This document shows positions 1-13,000 of a stretch of 64,000 nt of DNA, one piece after another; within the stretch, counting starts at the first letter, position 1; every line of letters begins with the position of its first letter. Under the pieces are notes generated by a model. That model worked only from the letters and a program-made list of their open reading frames with translations, was not told where the DNA came from and searched no databases. The position numbers and the translations under genes are program-made. The DNA lies in contig JAMPIT010000575.1 in the NCBI GenBank assembly GCA_026261815.1, forward strand, positions 39,657,501-39,721,500. Direction: 5' to 3'. This stretch comes from Monarcha castaneiventris obscurior (lineage: Eukaryota > Chordata > Aves > Passeriformes > Monarchidae).

Positions 1-2378
1 GAATATATTTACCAGACAAATATCTTTCAGCAAATCTTTAATCAGCTTAACAATGTTAACAATTAGTGAAGAACATTGATTAGGTAAATCAATAGAATTC
101 TTGTTTAACAATCCAAATTTCTTCTCTGGTTATGCCCAGATGCTGCTGGTATTAACATGCTACTGATACTTGGTTTTCTTACAGAATTTGCATTTTCTAC
201 TTTAAATGAAGGGAAAATATATGTTAGCATTTCTAGTGACAAACAGTCATATTTTTTGTTTCTCAGATATAAAAAAGTGCTAGTCTCAGTCTTTCTCTTA
301 ACCATCTTTTACATAATTTGCTTAATTATACAGATTAATATGTTTATTAGATGCTTGAATAAGGTTTTCAGGTTCCTAGAGTGTATGTTTTATTTCTGTT
401 CTGTTGGAGTTTAAGGACACAAATACAAACAACAACTTTTACGTCACATAAACAATGGCAGGTATTAATCTATATGTGTGTAGAAATTATTAGATAACCA
501 CTAAATAAATAATGTTATTATCAGCTTTGTGTCATACAAAATTTCAGATGTTTCCCATATAAAATACAAATGTATTTTTAAATATTACCCTAGGGTCTTT
601 CTGACAGCTTTATGACTTTTCTGCAGGGTGTTCTCTTTTTCTATTCTTTCTCCCCCTGCCAAATAGAGGATTTTATTTTTGGTGATTGTTTTCCATTCAC
701 ACACATAATGAGAAAATACATTTTCAAACCGAAGCTAATTTTATTTTCAGATGTCTGTTTTTATTGTTTGCAACAGGGTTCTTTTAATATATTTTCTGTC
801 CTCAGCATTATTTGAAACGTAAATATCAGATGGGACTTTCATCAAGGTACCATTTTATTACACATCGTAGACTGTCAAAGAGAGTAAGTTTTGTCTTTCC
901 CATCACTTCAGAGAAGCCAAAGCTCCATGTACATTTATTATTGAAAATGTTAAAAGAGGCCTCATCAAACAAGGACCACTCCTCATCAAAACTTGAAACC
1001 TTGTTATTCATCATTACTATGTTTTAGAGCCCTGCAGTTAGCTCTTGTCAATATGAAAGAGTAATTTTCCACTTGATTTTAATTAATGTTGAGAGTAAGA
1101 TAATTTTCTAGCTTTGTAATAACATCAAAAAGCAATCAGACTTGTCTGGCAAGATTTAGTGCTTAAAAACCTGCAGAGGAGGACCTTGAATATCCTCGGT
1201 CCTCCAGGTGACAGGGACAGGCACATGCCCCTTATTCACAGTCAACAAACAAGACTGTTTCACCTGGTATGTTATGTGCCTTTTCTGAAGGAGTAAAAGG
1301 CTTTCTGTGCTGTGAGCTCACGAGGGAAGTGTTGAGCGCAAGTCTTCAAAGGGCTTTCAGCAGAGTAGCACTGCCTTTCTTTGTCCCTCAAAAGAAGGGC
1401 AAGTGAGGTGGAAATGAAGCAAGTTAAACCTAAACCACACACTGCATTTCCACACAGAATCACATCTCCCTGCCATGAGATAGATTGCAAATCTGAGACC
1501 ATTAAAAATTATTAGCAAGGTTAAAAAAACAATGAGTAATATAGATTTAAAAAAAAAAAAAAAAGTGAAGCAGATATTTTTAACAGGTGTTTTGGAAAAA
1601 AATTAGAAATTACATTTCTATTAGAAACTTCTCTGGTTTAGTTAAAGGCAAGGTGATTTCAAGTGCTCATGGACTAATTTTTGTTTCCTAGATTCAAGCA
1701 GAATATTCTAACCAACAAGATATTGACAGAAGGCTTTTTTTTTCAATTGTGCCTCCAAAGCAACTAACTCCCATTATTTCAGGCAGAGTTAAAAATCCAA
1801 GTCTTTGAGGATCAGTGCTATAACACATTAAAAAGTTTTATCTCCTAAGCCAAACACAGTCATGAACAAAATTCAGTGGGAAGAAAGAAAACCAAAATAA
1901 CAAAGCTGATGAAAACTATGAATGATTGGTAAATGTTTAAAAATTATTTATTAGGGGGTTTTTTTACAATTATCATTTTTTCAATCACCTCAAGGACTTC
2001 TATTAAAAAGTCTGGGTCTAGAAAGCCAGTGAAAGTAGAAGTTCTCCTCTCACATTTGCAAAGGAAATGAGTTACTTATATTAAATAAATATTTTAAAAA
2101 AGGTTAGAAAATACAGGCAATATAAAAGTATAGAAAATGCATCCATGAAAAACTCTGTTTAACAAGGAACAGGAGAATGGAACACAGCTGTATGACAATA
2201 TGAAGGACAATTTTTTAAAAAAATTACAGGTTCTATAAAATTATAGACTTTTTTCTTCATCATGAAGACAAGAAAAGCAGTATATTTTTTATCAGAAGTC
2301 TTAAATAACCATGCTCCTAGAAATATGAACACACCATTAAAAGAACTAGAAATACAGCACTTATCTATGCACACACAT
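1..2378. other. Anonymous AT-rich sequence, no gene seen
   Basis: I see no gene, RNA or recognised repeat here. Open frames on both strands are under 90 codons and show no domain. The only simple-sequence feature is a short A-run near 1549-1564. The segment at about 1185-1500 is less AT-rich than its surroundings, but I cannot assign it. Confidence 0.6.
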
Positions 2379-3080
2379 GCTTGCAGATGGCACAAAAGTG
2401 GGAGGAATGGATGGTCATGGTGCCATTCAGAGTGAGCTCAAAAGGCTGGAGAAATGGGCTGACAGGAACCTGGTGAAGTTCAACAACAGAAAATGCAAAG
2501 TCCTTCAGCTGGGGAGGAGCAACTCTTGGCACCACTCTGTGTTGGGGACCACTCAGCTGGAAAGCAGCTTGGCAGATAAGGACCTGGGGGTTGGGGTGGA
2601 CACAAAGTTGAACATGACCCAACAACGGGTCTTTGCCAGAAAAAAGCACTAATGGGTTGCACTGACATACTATTACCTAGAGTTTTATAGAGGTGATCCT
2701 TCCCATCAGCCCTGGTGAGGCCACAATTGGAGTTTTGTGTCCAGTTCTGAGCAATCCCCTTCAAGAGAGACGTGGATATTAAATATTTTGATGTATAATA
2801 TGCATTTGCATTACTTGTGGTAGTTTCAATATGGGAAAAGAAAAACATAGCATACTCTATACAGAAAGGCACAATATATGTTCAGGGAATGCAGGAAATT
2901 TCACTTAGGTGGAAGAGAAATATTTTATGGGGAGGTTGGCCAAAGACTGGAACAGGTTGCCCAGAAAGTTTGTGGAGATTTAGTCCTTGGAAATATACAG
3001 AATCCAAAAGGAAATGGTTGTATTTGAACACACTCTAGGCTGGTGCTAGATCTCCTGAGATTCCTTCCCCCACCAGATGT
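2379..3080 (+). mobile_element. CR1 LINE fragment (reverse transcriptase C-terminal part to 3' region)
   Basis: The plus strand reads as a degenerate CR1 ORF2 segment. A run of about 90 codons from 2377 to 2652 carries the CR1 hallmarks: an ADGTK-like block derived from the catalytic FADDTK motif, then LEKWADRNLVKFN and KCKVLQLGR. A second matching block at about 2905-3080 includes CTGGAACAGGTTGCCCAG, typical of the region just upstream of the CR1 3' UTR. Roughly 2785-2900 does not fit the CR1 plan and looks like lost or replaced sequence. The copy is 5' truncated, has stops and cannot be active. CR1 elements are non-LTR retrotransposons that copy by target-primed reverse transcription, so 5' truncation is usual. 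Confidence 0.85.
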
Positions 3081-6000
3081 TCTTTGATTTCATGATTTTT
3101 TGACATATTTACATGGTGACATCCATAGATTGTGAAAAAAAATGGTGTGCTTCTTGAACAAACAGAGCTTAGATATGAATCATAATTTCATGTGGAAATT
3201 ATGGTTTGGTTTTGTCCCTTGTATTGTGCAAATGATGCAAATGTTCATCCACCTCTAGGCTGTGTCATTGTCTAAGCAATGGCATTAAATACTATTACAG
3301 ATTGTGAAGAAATCGTTAATGCCATTTGATTAAAAATATCACCTTTGAAATCTTAAAATAACTTAACAGCTGAGACTCCTAAACAGTGAGAATGGGATTC
3401 TTATAAAGACATGGAGAAGTCTGCACTTGGTCATCCTGAATTTCCTTTACAGAAAAAATAGCAAATGAGATATGAGTCCCCGATGAATTTTAGATGTTTA
3501 CTTTAGGACAAGATGATTTAGTGCTTATACGTGCCTCAAGAGACTCTAGCATGCAAACAATTTACACTTTAAAATCATCTTATTATCAACAGTACCAAGA
3601 GCCCTACTTCTCCTTCCACAAAACTGAGATTTGAAAAGAACATGAAAAATTGAGGTGCTGATCTCCCAAAGTGTGTACCTTTTATGATCAATAATGAATA
3701 CACAGAATTAGCCAAATACCTTTAAATCACTAACCAAAATGTAATCAAGATTTTAGATAACAGAAGCAAGTCATGTTCTTTGATTTATTGGAAGAAAGCT
3801 ATAAAGAGCAACTTATTCTATTTAAGATACAAGTATATATAATCTGGTAATTATTTTTTAGTATGCATATTTACATAAAATGTTCCAATGGTAATAATTA
3901 ATGCCTCATTTTTGTAGACACAGATCACATCTAGTGTTTTCTCTTTTTGATCTCCCAGAGTACCCTTTCCCTTTTGCCTACAGATAGCAAGTGTTGTGTA
4001 AAAGGAAACCTAGATCTCAGAGTTTGGACTTCTTTATGAGTGGCTCTTTTTTTTCTTCTTTTTTATTATATTTCTTTAGTAAAAGTTGTGGTATCCCTCA
4101 CTATTCCAGTGATTTCTGACCTCTAGTCTTTGTATTAGACTGCCTCTCCTGAATGGTTTCTGCCTCCAGAAGAGTTACACTTTCTGCTACCAGAAGGAAT
4201 CCACTGAAGGATTTGGGTATTGCAATGCCTTACTCAAAGGATCCTGAACTCCTGGGATGGAATTCTTAATTAGGTGACTGGGGGCTGTCAAGGGAAAAAA
4301 AAATAATCATGAGAGCCAGTACAATGGGTAGAAGGCATAGATCATCCAAGTAGTAAAGAATGCTGATGACAAAAATGTGTATTAGACCCTAGTTTTCACT
4401 GAGTCTCAAAATCAAACTTCAAGATGTGGAAAGCCACCTGGTATCTTTGACTGGAATTTGTATCTCCAAAACATGCTGTGTAATTAGATACCTGAATCTT
4501 TCTTTCAGAAATGGAAACAAGTATCATGCTTCTCTTTTAACACGCTGGCATGGATAGGGAAGAAAAAAAGCCCTATATTTTTAACTTAACAGTATCTCCC
4601 TCACTGTAAATGGGAGACACTTCAGTTCGTCTGTGAGGGCCTTAATTCACCTTTCTTTCCATCTGCCAAGTAGCCAACTGCAACTCAAACTCTATGTATG
4701 TGTAATAGCAGCTTTAGAATTAAGGAGAGAATGCATTCCTCTTGCTCCAACTGTAATATTTTATAGGAAGTGCTAAAGGTTTGTTGAGTCAAAAGTAAAA
4801 AAGAACAAGCTTGACTTGATAAATATGTGTCAAAAGGAAGGAAGAGGGGAAGACAATAGCAGAAATTTAGAACCGGATACCAACATGTCCTTCCAAAACT
4901 GTTTATTTATTTCATCTAATTTGTTAGTGAAACATTTAATCAACTCCTGCTGGATTGGAAGTGGACCATGAGGCTGTGGCTATGGTTAAATCTAATGGAG
5001 GATAAATATGTTCATGAGTATTAGTAAAAATTATGTTGCTCCTGAAATCAAGAATAGAGAAAAATTTAAAAAATAATAAAAATCCCAAAACAAAACCTCA
5101 TGTTGCAAAACATTTCCACTCATTTTCAAAATAATAAATCTCTTTGAGACAAATTCAAGAAATAGAATTTGAGAGGGTGTCTCTTCATGAAAGTCCCTAA
5201 AAACCTGCAAAATTTTGTGGAAGTTGAGGTCTCTGAAAGCTTTTGCTCTACAAGATTGCATCCTCACAGTTCTGTCACCAAATTGATTGAGTAATAATCC
5301 ATCCTTAGAGTGATTGGTCTCTTTCTATGCCGGGGCTACACAGTCTGTGTCTCTTGAGATTTCTCTTTCCTTTTTCAAGCTCTACGATCTTTTGCAACCA
5401 TCAAAATCACTCTCAAAAGTAGCAAGAGGCCTCTCTCTGCTGAGCCTTTGTCACTACCTCAGCCTGATACCTAGAGTGCAAAAAAACAGCAATGTTGAAC
5501 TAGGAGTTAGGCAGGAAAGACAGCTCATACCACAGGCAAGAAAAGGATGGAAAAAAGGCAAACTGTTCTAGACAAAAATCTTCACAAAGGCATTATGTGA
5601 AAGAAAAGGAATTCCTAAAGTGCTACTTATGTTGTCAGCTGCTGGTGTTAATGAATAGCACAGTAATAAACACAAAAGACTGATGGCCAGAAGGAGGTTG
5701 TCTGCTGTGGACTCAGATCAATATGATGCAAGTCAAATACAAGATGTATGTCCAGGAGACCTACATCTGAGTCAAGTAAAATACAACCTGTGAACTCTGA
5801 AGATTTCAACATAATTTTCATCTGGAGAACTGGCACCAACACCCTGGAAACTTTACATAGATACCGTGGAAGAATTTGGCCTTATATGAATAGAATCCAC
5901 ATTTGTAAGGAAGCCTGCTCGAAAAAAAACTTTATCTCCTTTACGAATTAGTGTAATGTTTTATGCCTTGTGACAAGTGCAAAATCACATCCACTGCATA

Positions 6001-9000
6001 CCGGCCACTTATTTAAGTCAAAGATGTTAAAGTTAGCACTGCATCATTTAATGAAAAGTGTTAAACAAAAAGGTTAACTAATCCTGAGTAGGTCATGGAG
6101 TTAATAACCTAAGAATACTCATTGAATTAGCTTTCCAAATTTATCATGTCATCCCCTGAGTAAAATTTCAAAGTAAAGATAATGAGGCTGTGGGGAAGAA
6201 TAACAGATGTGGAGTATTAGAAGCTAGTAAATTGCATTTCATGCACTCGAATTAAAGTATAAAGGGAATATACCATCACACTTATTGACTACCACATAGC
6301 TCCTCATTACAGCAACAGCTTGAGCTAGACTAACAATCTTGAAATGTTTTTTAAAAAAATCTTGTTTTCTACCTTACAGGATGCATGCACCCTTGAAGCA
6401 ACTTAGATTATAAACAAGCTTACAAAATGGTCAGCATCAAGTAGAGACCTAATTTTCATTTTTGTCTCTTTGGAAATAGAATCTTTCTCATAAAAAGTAG
6501 GTTAAAAATTCTGTGGGCCTTTTTGCAAAGTTTTCTTTTCTGAGAAAATACCTACATAGCTGCAAACTATGTACAAAAAACCCTGTTTCTGAATTCCATC
6601 CATTCTATATTTCTTCTGCATATGTTCCTACAGACATTCATGGATGAAAAGCATCTGGAGCTCAAAGCTTGCAACCAAGGGAGGCTCTTCTACAGTTTTG
6701 GTAACTGGCAAAACTTTCACAACAATAAATGAAACTAGAAGACAGAACAGAATTAAAAATGCTAGCATTTATCATACCATAATTATAAGATTAGATCAGA
6801 CTGAAAAGATTAAAACCTTGAAGGAAAGACCTGGAAGAAAGAAATGTTTGATTATCATGAAAGGTCAAGAGTGCAAACCCAAATATGAGAAATATTTTGG
6901 ATGTCATTGTGGGTTGCCATATAAGTCTGAACTCAGAATTAGAGATCTGGTCACAATTTGCAGAGCTCATTTTATTCTTTTAATTTTAATGACACCAAAA
7001 TGGGGGGAAAATATTCATCCATTTTGGTCCCAGTGATAATCTTTGGAATGGAAGTCAAAGAAGCTTTCCCATTAAGTGTTAACAGAAATTTAAGAGTCAT
7101 CAGTGAGAGCACAGTAACTCACTGCATTCATTTTTAACCCACAGGAGATGCAAAGTCACTCACCACAGATCAACAGTTTCTACTGTGAAGAAAGCTGAGT
7201 GAATTACCTGATATTTGCAAAAGATAGGAGCATACAAAAGGAGAATCATGGTAGCTCATTAGCCAAGCAGTGTGTTGGCTGATTTACAGTAACCTGCCTG
7301 TCTTCTTGAAGCTTTAAATTAGCATATGCTTTACATACAGACACTTTAGAACACTGAATTGTGAGGTAGGAAGACATGGATACTAGAGTAAAAGAAGCAT
7401 ATGTCAAGTATCTAAGGGCGCAAAGAAATATCATATATATAGCAAAGATATGCAGGTTCAAGAAGGCATAGACAAATATTGCAGTCTAGACTTGATGTAA
7501 AAAACACGTGTCAGGGACAGAAAAGAGGAGCAGGTAAAAACACATCCCCAGTGACAAAGGGGAAAGATGGTTACAATTGGATTGATATTAAAAAAAAGAA
7601 AAATTTTGTTTGTCTCTTTTGTTAACTTTGTATCATGTAAGTGGTTTTGTATTTCTGTTTGAAATTAACATATTCCCTGAACTGCCATATAAAAAGTATG
7701 AGCTCTCTGAGAAAACATTCCATGAATAAATCTGCAGCGTGAAAAATAAACAAATAACTCATTTATCTCATTTACAGGTTTGTTTGCTATTAGTAAGTAT
7801 CTTGCAGTTCTAGCAGTGTTTGCGTTATGCTCATTTTTCATATGTATCTGTCAAAGAAATTAATTTTCACATTGATTTTTCTACAATATAAGATTATTTG
7901 AATACACTTCAAGTCTTATTTAATATGAGTTGAACATTTGTTGTAACCTTAAAAGCTTTAATTGAAGTTCCTAACTGCTACTATGTACATTCTGTCTCTA
8001 CTCTGCTGTTTCAACATGTATCTGATTTCTGCTTTTTTTACTACATACTAAAACCCGAGGTGTCTGTACATTTTGTTCAGAATGTTAAGAGGTGATTATC
8101 TCAGGCAGAATTATGCTTAGCAGTAAAAAAGTAGAATCTCAGGTAAATTTGTAAACTGTACTCTTTAGTAATTTTGTCCAGTTCTGACTGGAAGATGGAT
8201 ATAAATCTTCATCAATTTATTCCAAATTTTGAGCTACTAGGCTAAAAAATGTTGATGCTGGAGATATTAATGGAAGCCTTTCATAACTTCTAATTTACTC
8301 TAAAAATGTCTGAGCTGGGTTTTTCTCTAACTTTTCAGTCATTTTATAGTCTCTAAGACTACCCCTTGCACTTAAGATTCAGAAAAATTAAAAGCGGTGA
8401 TAAGCTGTGAGCAACAAATGGAATGGAAACAGGCATAAGCATAGGAATTAAAGTCAAATCAGTCTTCAGGAGAGTGTCTCTGCCCCTAATATATAGGCCA
8501 TTCCCCTAAAATATTTTCCTAACCTGTTCTGAAGCCTTAAATTCTAAAGGCTACAATCACTTTTCTGGTTGTGCCCTGTTATAATGATAAGAAATTTTTC
8601 CCTGGAGTGGAATATTAATTTCTTTTCATATATAATTTCACATTGTACTCACACCAAAAAGAATAGAATGAAAAAACAACTCCTTTCATGTTTTCTGTGG
8701 ATTTGAAAACTGAAACAATATCTTTCTTCCCTGTCTTCTGCCTAGATTAAATGCCCTTTATTTTTCAACCTTTCTATATCTTCTAAACCTCTTAATATTC
8801 TTGCCAAGCACACGATTTTTTATAACTTGTCCATATCTGTCTTGGCATCCTAAAGAAATAATTCATTTTATGGGGGATTTGCATGGTATTTGGTAAATAT
8901 CTGGGAAAATAGTGCCTTGCTATTCTTTCATTGAAATCATTGTAGTAGAAGTTACCATGCATTCTAGGAGAAAGATCAAATGCTAGCTAGTCAAACAGGC

Positions 9001-9119
9001 TTTACAGGCTGGAATACATACTATCAATAAAGAAATAGTTCTTGGAAAGCTATAAAGCATACCAGAAAATTGACACAGACAATGAAAATCTGTATCACAA
9101 CACAACACAAAATCCTGTA
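3081..9119. other. Anonymous AT-rich sequence, no gene seen
   Basis: Six kilobases with no recognisable gene, RNA or repeat family. The longest frame, 6644-7036 on the plus strand (130 codons), is lysine- and isoleucine-rich as expected from AT-rich sequence and has no domain I know. Very old repeats may be present but are too decayed to call by eye. Confidence 0.55.
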
Positions 9120-10058
9120 CCAGTGGCACAAAGCCCAGATAAAGACTGGTCACTAGTAGGGTACCCCAGAGGTTAATGCTGTAGCCAATACTGTTTAACA
9201 TCTTCCTTAATGACCTGTACAATGGGATGGAGTGCACCCTAGGCAAGTTCGTGGATGGTGCAAAACCAAGAGACCAAATTTATAGACTAGATGAATTGAG
9301 CTGGACATGTGAGCAGAGAGTAATCTCTGAGGGGAAATGACAGTTCCAGCCTGCAGGGAGGAATAAATCATAGACTGATTTGGAAGGGACCTTTAAAAAT
9401 CATTTAGTGCATTCTCCAAGCAACTGAACAGGCTGGGCTTTACCAGCTGGAAAACAGGCTGACAGAGGGATGAGGTGGACAACATGCTGAGCAGCTGCCA
9501 GCATGTGCTTTGTGGTGAAGAATGCCAACATCTCTCTAGGCTGCTTAGGCAGAGGTGTCATCAGTTCAAGTGAGGGGACCCTCCCTCTCTGTTGAGTCCT
9601 GGTGAGACACATCTGGACACCTGTGTCCAGTGATGGACTGTCCAGTATAAGACAGACATAGGCCTATTGGAGCAAGTCTAGCACATAATTACTAAGGGCT
9701 GTCCTGTGATGACAGATAAGAGACGTAAGAGAGTTGGGAATGTTCAGCATTGAGAAGAGATGGCTCAGGGGTCTCATCTGTGTGTTGAAGAATCTGATAG
9801 GACAATGTAGATTACAGCAGCACCCACTTGCAGGACAATAGGCAGTGGGAGCACATTAAAAAACAAGAAATACCATCTGAACACTTGTTTTTTCATATGA
9901 GGATGGTTTAACTCTGACACAGGCTGTCCAGGAAGACTGTGAAGTCTTTAACAATGAAATATTTAAAACTTGAATGGTCCTGATTAACCTGCTGCGGGTG
10001 ATTGGTATAAAAAACTTCAGGAGGTCCGTTGTAACATAATGATTCTGTGATTCTGTGA
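9120..10058 (+). mobile_element. CR1 LINE fragment with intact 3' tail
   Basis: From about 9150 the sequence follows the CR1 reverse transcriptase region: a block at 9180-9250 matches the typical run encoding LFNIFLNDL, followed by the position of the catalytic motif. Later blocks match the C-terminal region (9700-9800) and 3' UTR (9915-10030). The element ends in ATGATTCTGTGATTCTGTGA at about 10037-10057, the octamer repeat that marks CR1 3' ends, which fixes the plus orientation. Many indels and stops make it a dead copy. A 50-base stretch near 9371-9420 reads like a CR1 3' end in the opposite orientation. Confidence 0.85.
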
Positions 10059-13000
10059 AATAGGATTCAAAAGAATGAACATATTCTTCTCAGACAAGTC
10101 TGATAAAGTGAAAGGAGTCTGGTGAAGGAAACAAGAGAAGCATTAAAAAAAAGTAGTAGTGGGGAAGGGTGGAAAGGGTAAACGAGCCCAAGAGCAAGAC
10201 TGTTCCCCAGCAGAAGCTCCTTGGAGATTTAGATTTGGCTTGAGACAATTTATTTTTAGATCATCTACTCCTACAATCTGAAATGCCCCAAAGTAGCAAC
10301 TATCACCAATGACAATATTGCAAATAACAGTAACATGGGAGATAAATATAAACTTGATAATTTTTGCTGCTTACAGCACTTTGTCCTTTTCACGTCCCCA
10401 ACTGTATCAGTAAGATAATGCCTCTAAATATTTTTTCACGTCTTATCAATATTTTTAAACCGGAATGATTTCTTTCTATTCAAGATTTAAAGTGAGGCTG
10501 GTAAGACACACATCTATTAATATTTTTAAAAAGAAATAAGAAAAAAATAATACAAGTTAAACACATAATAAAACCTGTAATTTGAGTAAGAAGACGCAAT
10601 TCCAGAAGTAAATCATCCCAAGCTCCATGTTGACAACTGTCCTCACTTTATTTTCTACATCAAACGGAATGTGAGTGGAGAAGAACAAATCTTTGGACTT
10701 CCACAACTGCATTAAAACCTGATTAGTTTCTATGAAGTAAATGTTCCACAGCAGATTAGAAATGGATAATATGCACCTCAAATCTACATGGTGAAAAGAA
10801 AGAAATAAAAGAGAGAAGAAAGGAAAAAATAATGGAGAGAACGTTCACACTCATGAAATCTCTTTGAAACTGAACAAAAGGTTTAAGCGAACTGCCTGAA
10901 TTTCTGATGAAAAAATGCAGGCATACCAACCCTTTTCTGACAGTGATGAAAAACACAGCTGATGTGGCCTATAATACAATGAACCGTATTTTCACTTTGT
11001 TTTCTTCACTCCCTATATTGTTCAGTTTCTTGCCTTTAGGTAAAACCCCACAGGTACTTCTTGAAATGGTGAAGTTGAAGAATGCTCCTCTGTCTGACAT
11101 AAATTTACTTAAAAAATAAAAACTAAAATATTAGTATTGGTGGGTGGATTTATTCTTCATAACCTCGCATAATTTCCCCCCCTTGTTTCTAATTTAAACT
11201 CCCTAAATTGCCATTTTTATAGCACACATTGTTTGGCCTCTAGGAAGCTAGAAAGTCAAAGCAATGAAATCCAATGTACAGCTCCAAATAATCAACGTGA
11301 ACTGCTGCAAATGCCATGTGCACTGATAGATGTATTTGAGTGAATCTTGGCAAGGCAGTTTAAAATGTTGCTTTCCTTAGCTGTCCTCCTTTTACCTCTA
11401 CCAAATACAGATACTGTCCTGAAGTGGAACCACAACAGGAGGAACGTGTCTGCTCTAATTAGTGATTAAATGTATTGCCTCCTGCTACCACTAATATAAG
11501 GAGCTTTCTTTGTCTGCGAAAAATTTCCTAGAACAAATCTGTTAGGCTATTAGCCTGAGAAATCCAGAGCATCCTTGTACCTGCCTCGCTAATCATAAGG
11601 TTGCCAATCCAGGCTCTGTCTTGCTTAGACTCTGTCAGAGACCAGCAGAAAATGTCTTGACTACCCAAGAATCATCTACTATTTTATCATCTATTTTATA
11701 TTTTGAAACAAAAAAAAAATATGTTGAACTACTTGTAGTGTAGGTACATGTGTCTGGAAAACAAAAGCTGCTTGCACATGTTAGTATACGAAGGACTCCC
11801 TGCAGTTTCCTTGTTGTCCCTCTAGCCATTCTGTCCAGAGATTTCAGAAGCAAAAATAATGTGGCATGATACATGGAGAACAAATGCTTGCAGTCTGCAC
11901 ATAAGCACAGATGGAAAAAAAATATTGCCAAGCCTGGAAATTATTTGTTTTATTTAGTGAGGATATATGCATTATTTATTCAGGATAGTTAATGACTATT
12001 TTTCTTTAAGAAATAACTAGACCAACTGAAACTCTAAGAGGGGAATTGTACTACATTTCACATTGTGAACACCAAAAGACATTGGAAAGGGCATTCCCTA
12101 GAATCTACAGGGCATTACGGACACAGATGAAAAGACTTGCAAAGAATACAGGCAGGGGCCTGAACTTCATGGAGGGAGACCTAGACATGATCTGAAAATG
12201 AGACAGCAAGAGCCAGACCACCAGGTGAGCAGACAGCACTTTCTGAGGGCCAGAGGTACCTGAAAAGATGTTTCTGATACCTTGTAATCTGGGTCAATTT
12301 CAAGAAGAGACCACAAGCAAGAATTTGCCTTCAGTGGTATAGTGAGCAAAAGGCAAATTTCCAGTTACTTATTTTCAAGTATTTTTGGTTTATACTCAAA
12401 TAAAATCTGGTTCAGTATTGTTTTGAGGTGGGTGTATTTAAAACACTGTTTTTCTGGTGAATGAAAAGAAGGTCTAGAAACTTCTGCCTCAAAGCTATCC
12501 TGCTGACTCAGAGTCCTATGAAAACAAATGAGGCTTTTTTCCTTCTACTCATAGCAGTCTGGAAGATATTAATGATGGCATATGCTGCATTGTTCAGCAC
12601 TATGACATATTTTTTCCAGGTTATGACTTTGCATCAAAGCATGACTTACATGCTGAATATAGTGCTTGTTATTAATTCATTCATTTGTATGGGTCTGAAA
12701 GTATCTAGTGCTTTTCATATCTGTTCAGTAAATACACATATACAACAGCCTTGCATAAAACCATTTGTTTCCCTTTATTTTGATTTCCAGAAGCACAAGG
12801 TAACAATTTCAAAGTCTGACTCAAAAGAACAAAATCAATTTTGAGAAAAATATTAGGCTTATATACTTCTTTTTTTCTTCCCTGATTAGGTCTTACATGA
12901 AAGATGTCATACGTCTCACCCCAGAATAATTCTGTAAAACATCTGAATTAATTGTCATTTCTGCAACACTCATCTGCATATGAGGAGAAACTAGAACTTG

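Noticed and set aside
1272..1502. 76-codon minus-strand frame in a less AT-rich patch, considered as a possible exon
   Set aside because: No protein similarity recognised and no paired splice sites in frame could be argued for.
6644..7036. 130-codon lysine-rich frame
   Set aside because: Composition follows the AT-rich DNA and no motif is recognised. A cysteine/histidine pair near its end does not form a zinc-finger pattern.
12461..12844. 127-codon hydrophobic frame that could suggest a membrane protein
   Set aside because: T-rich DNA alone gives hydrophobic codons. There is no signal, family match or context.
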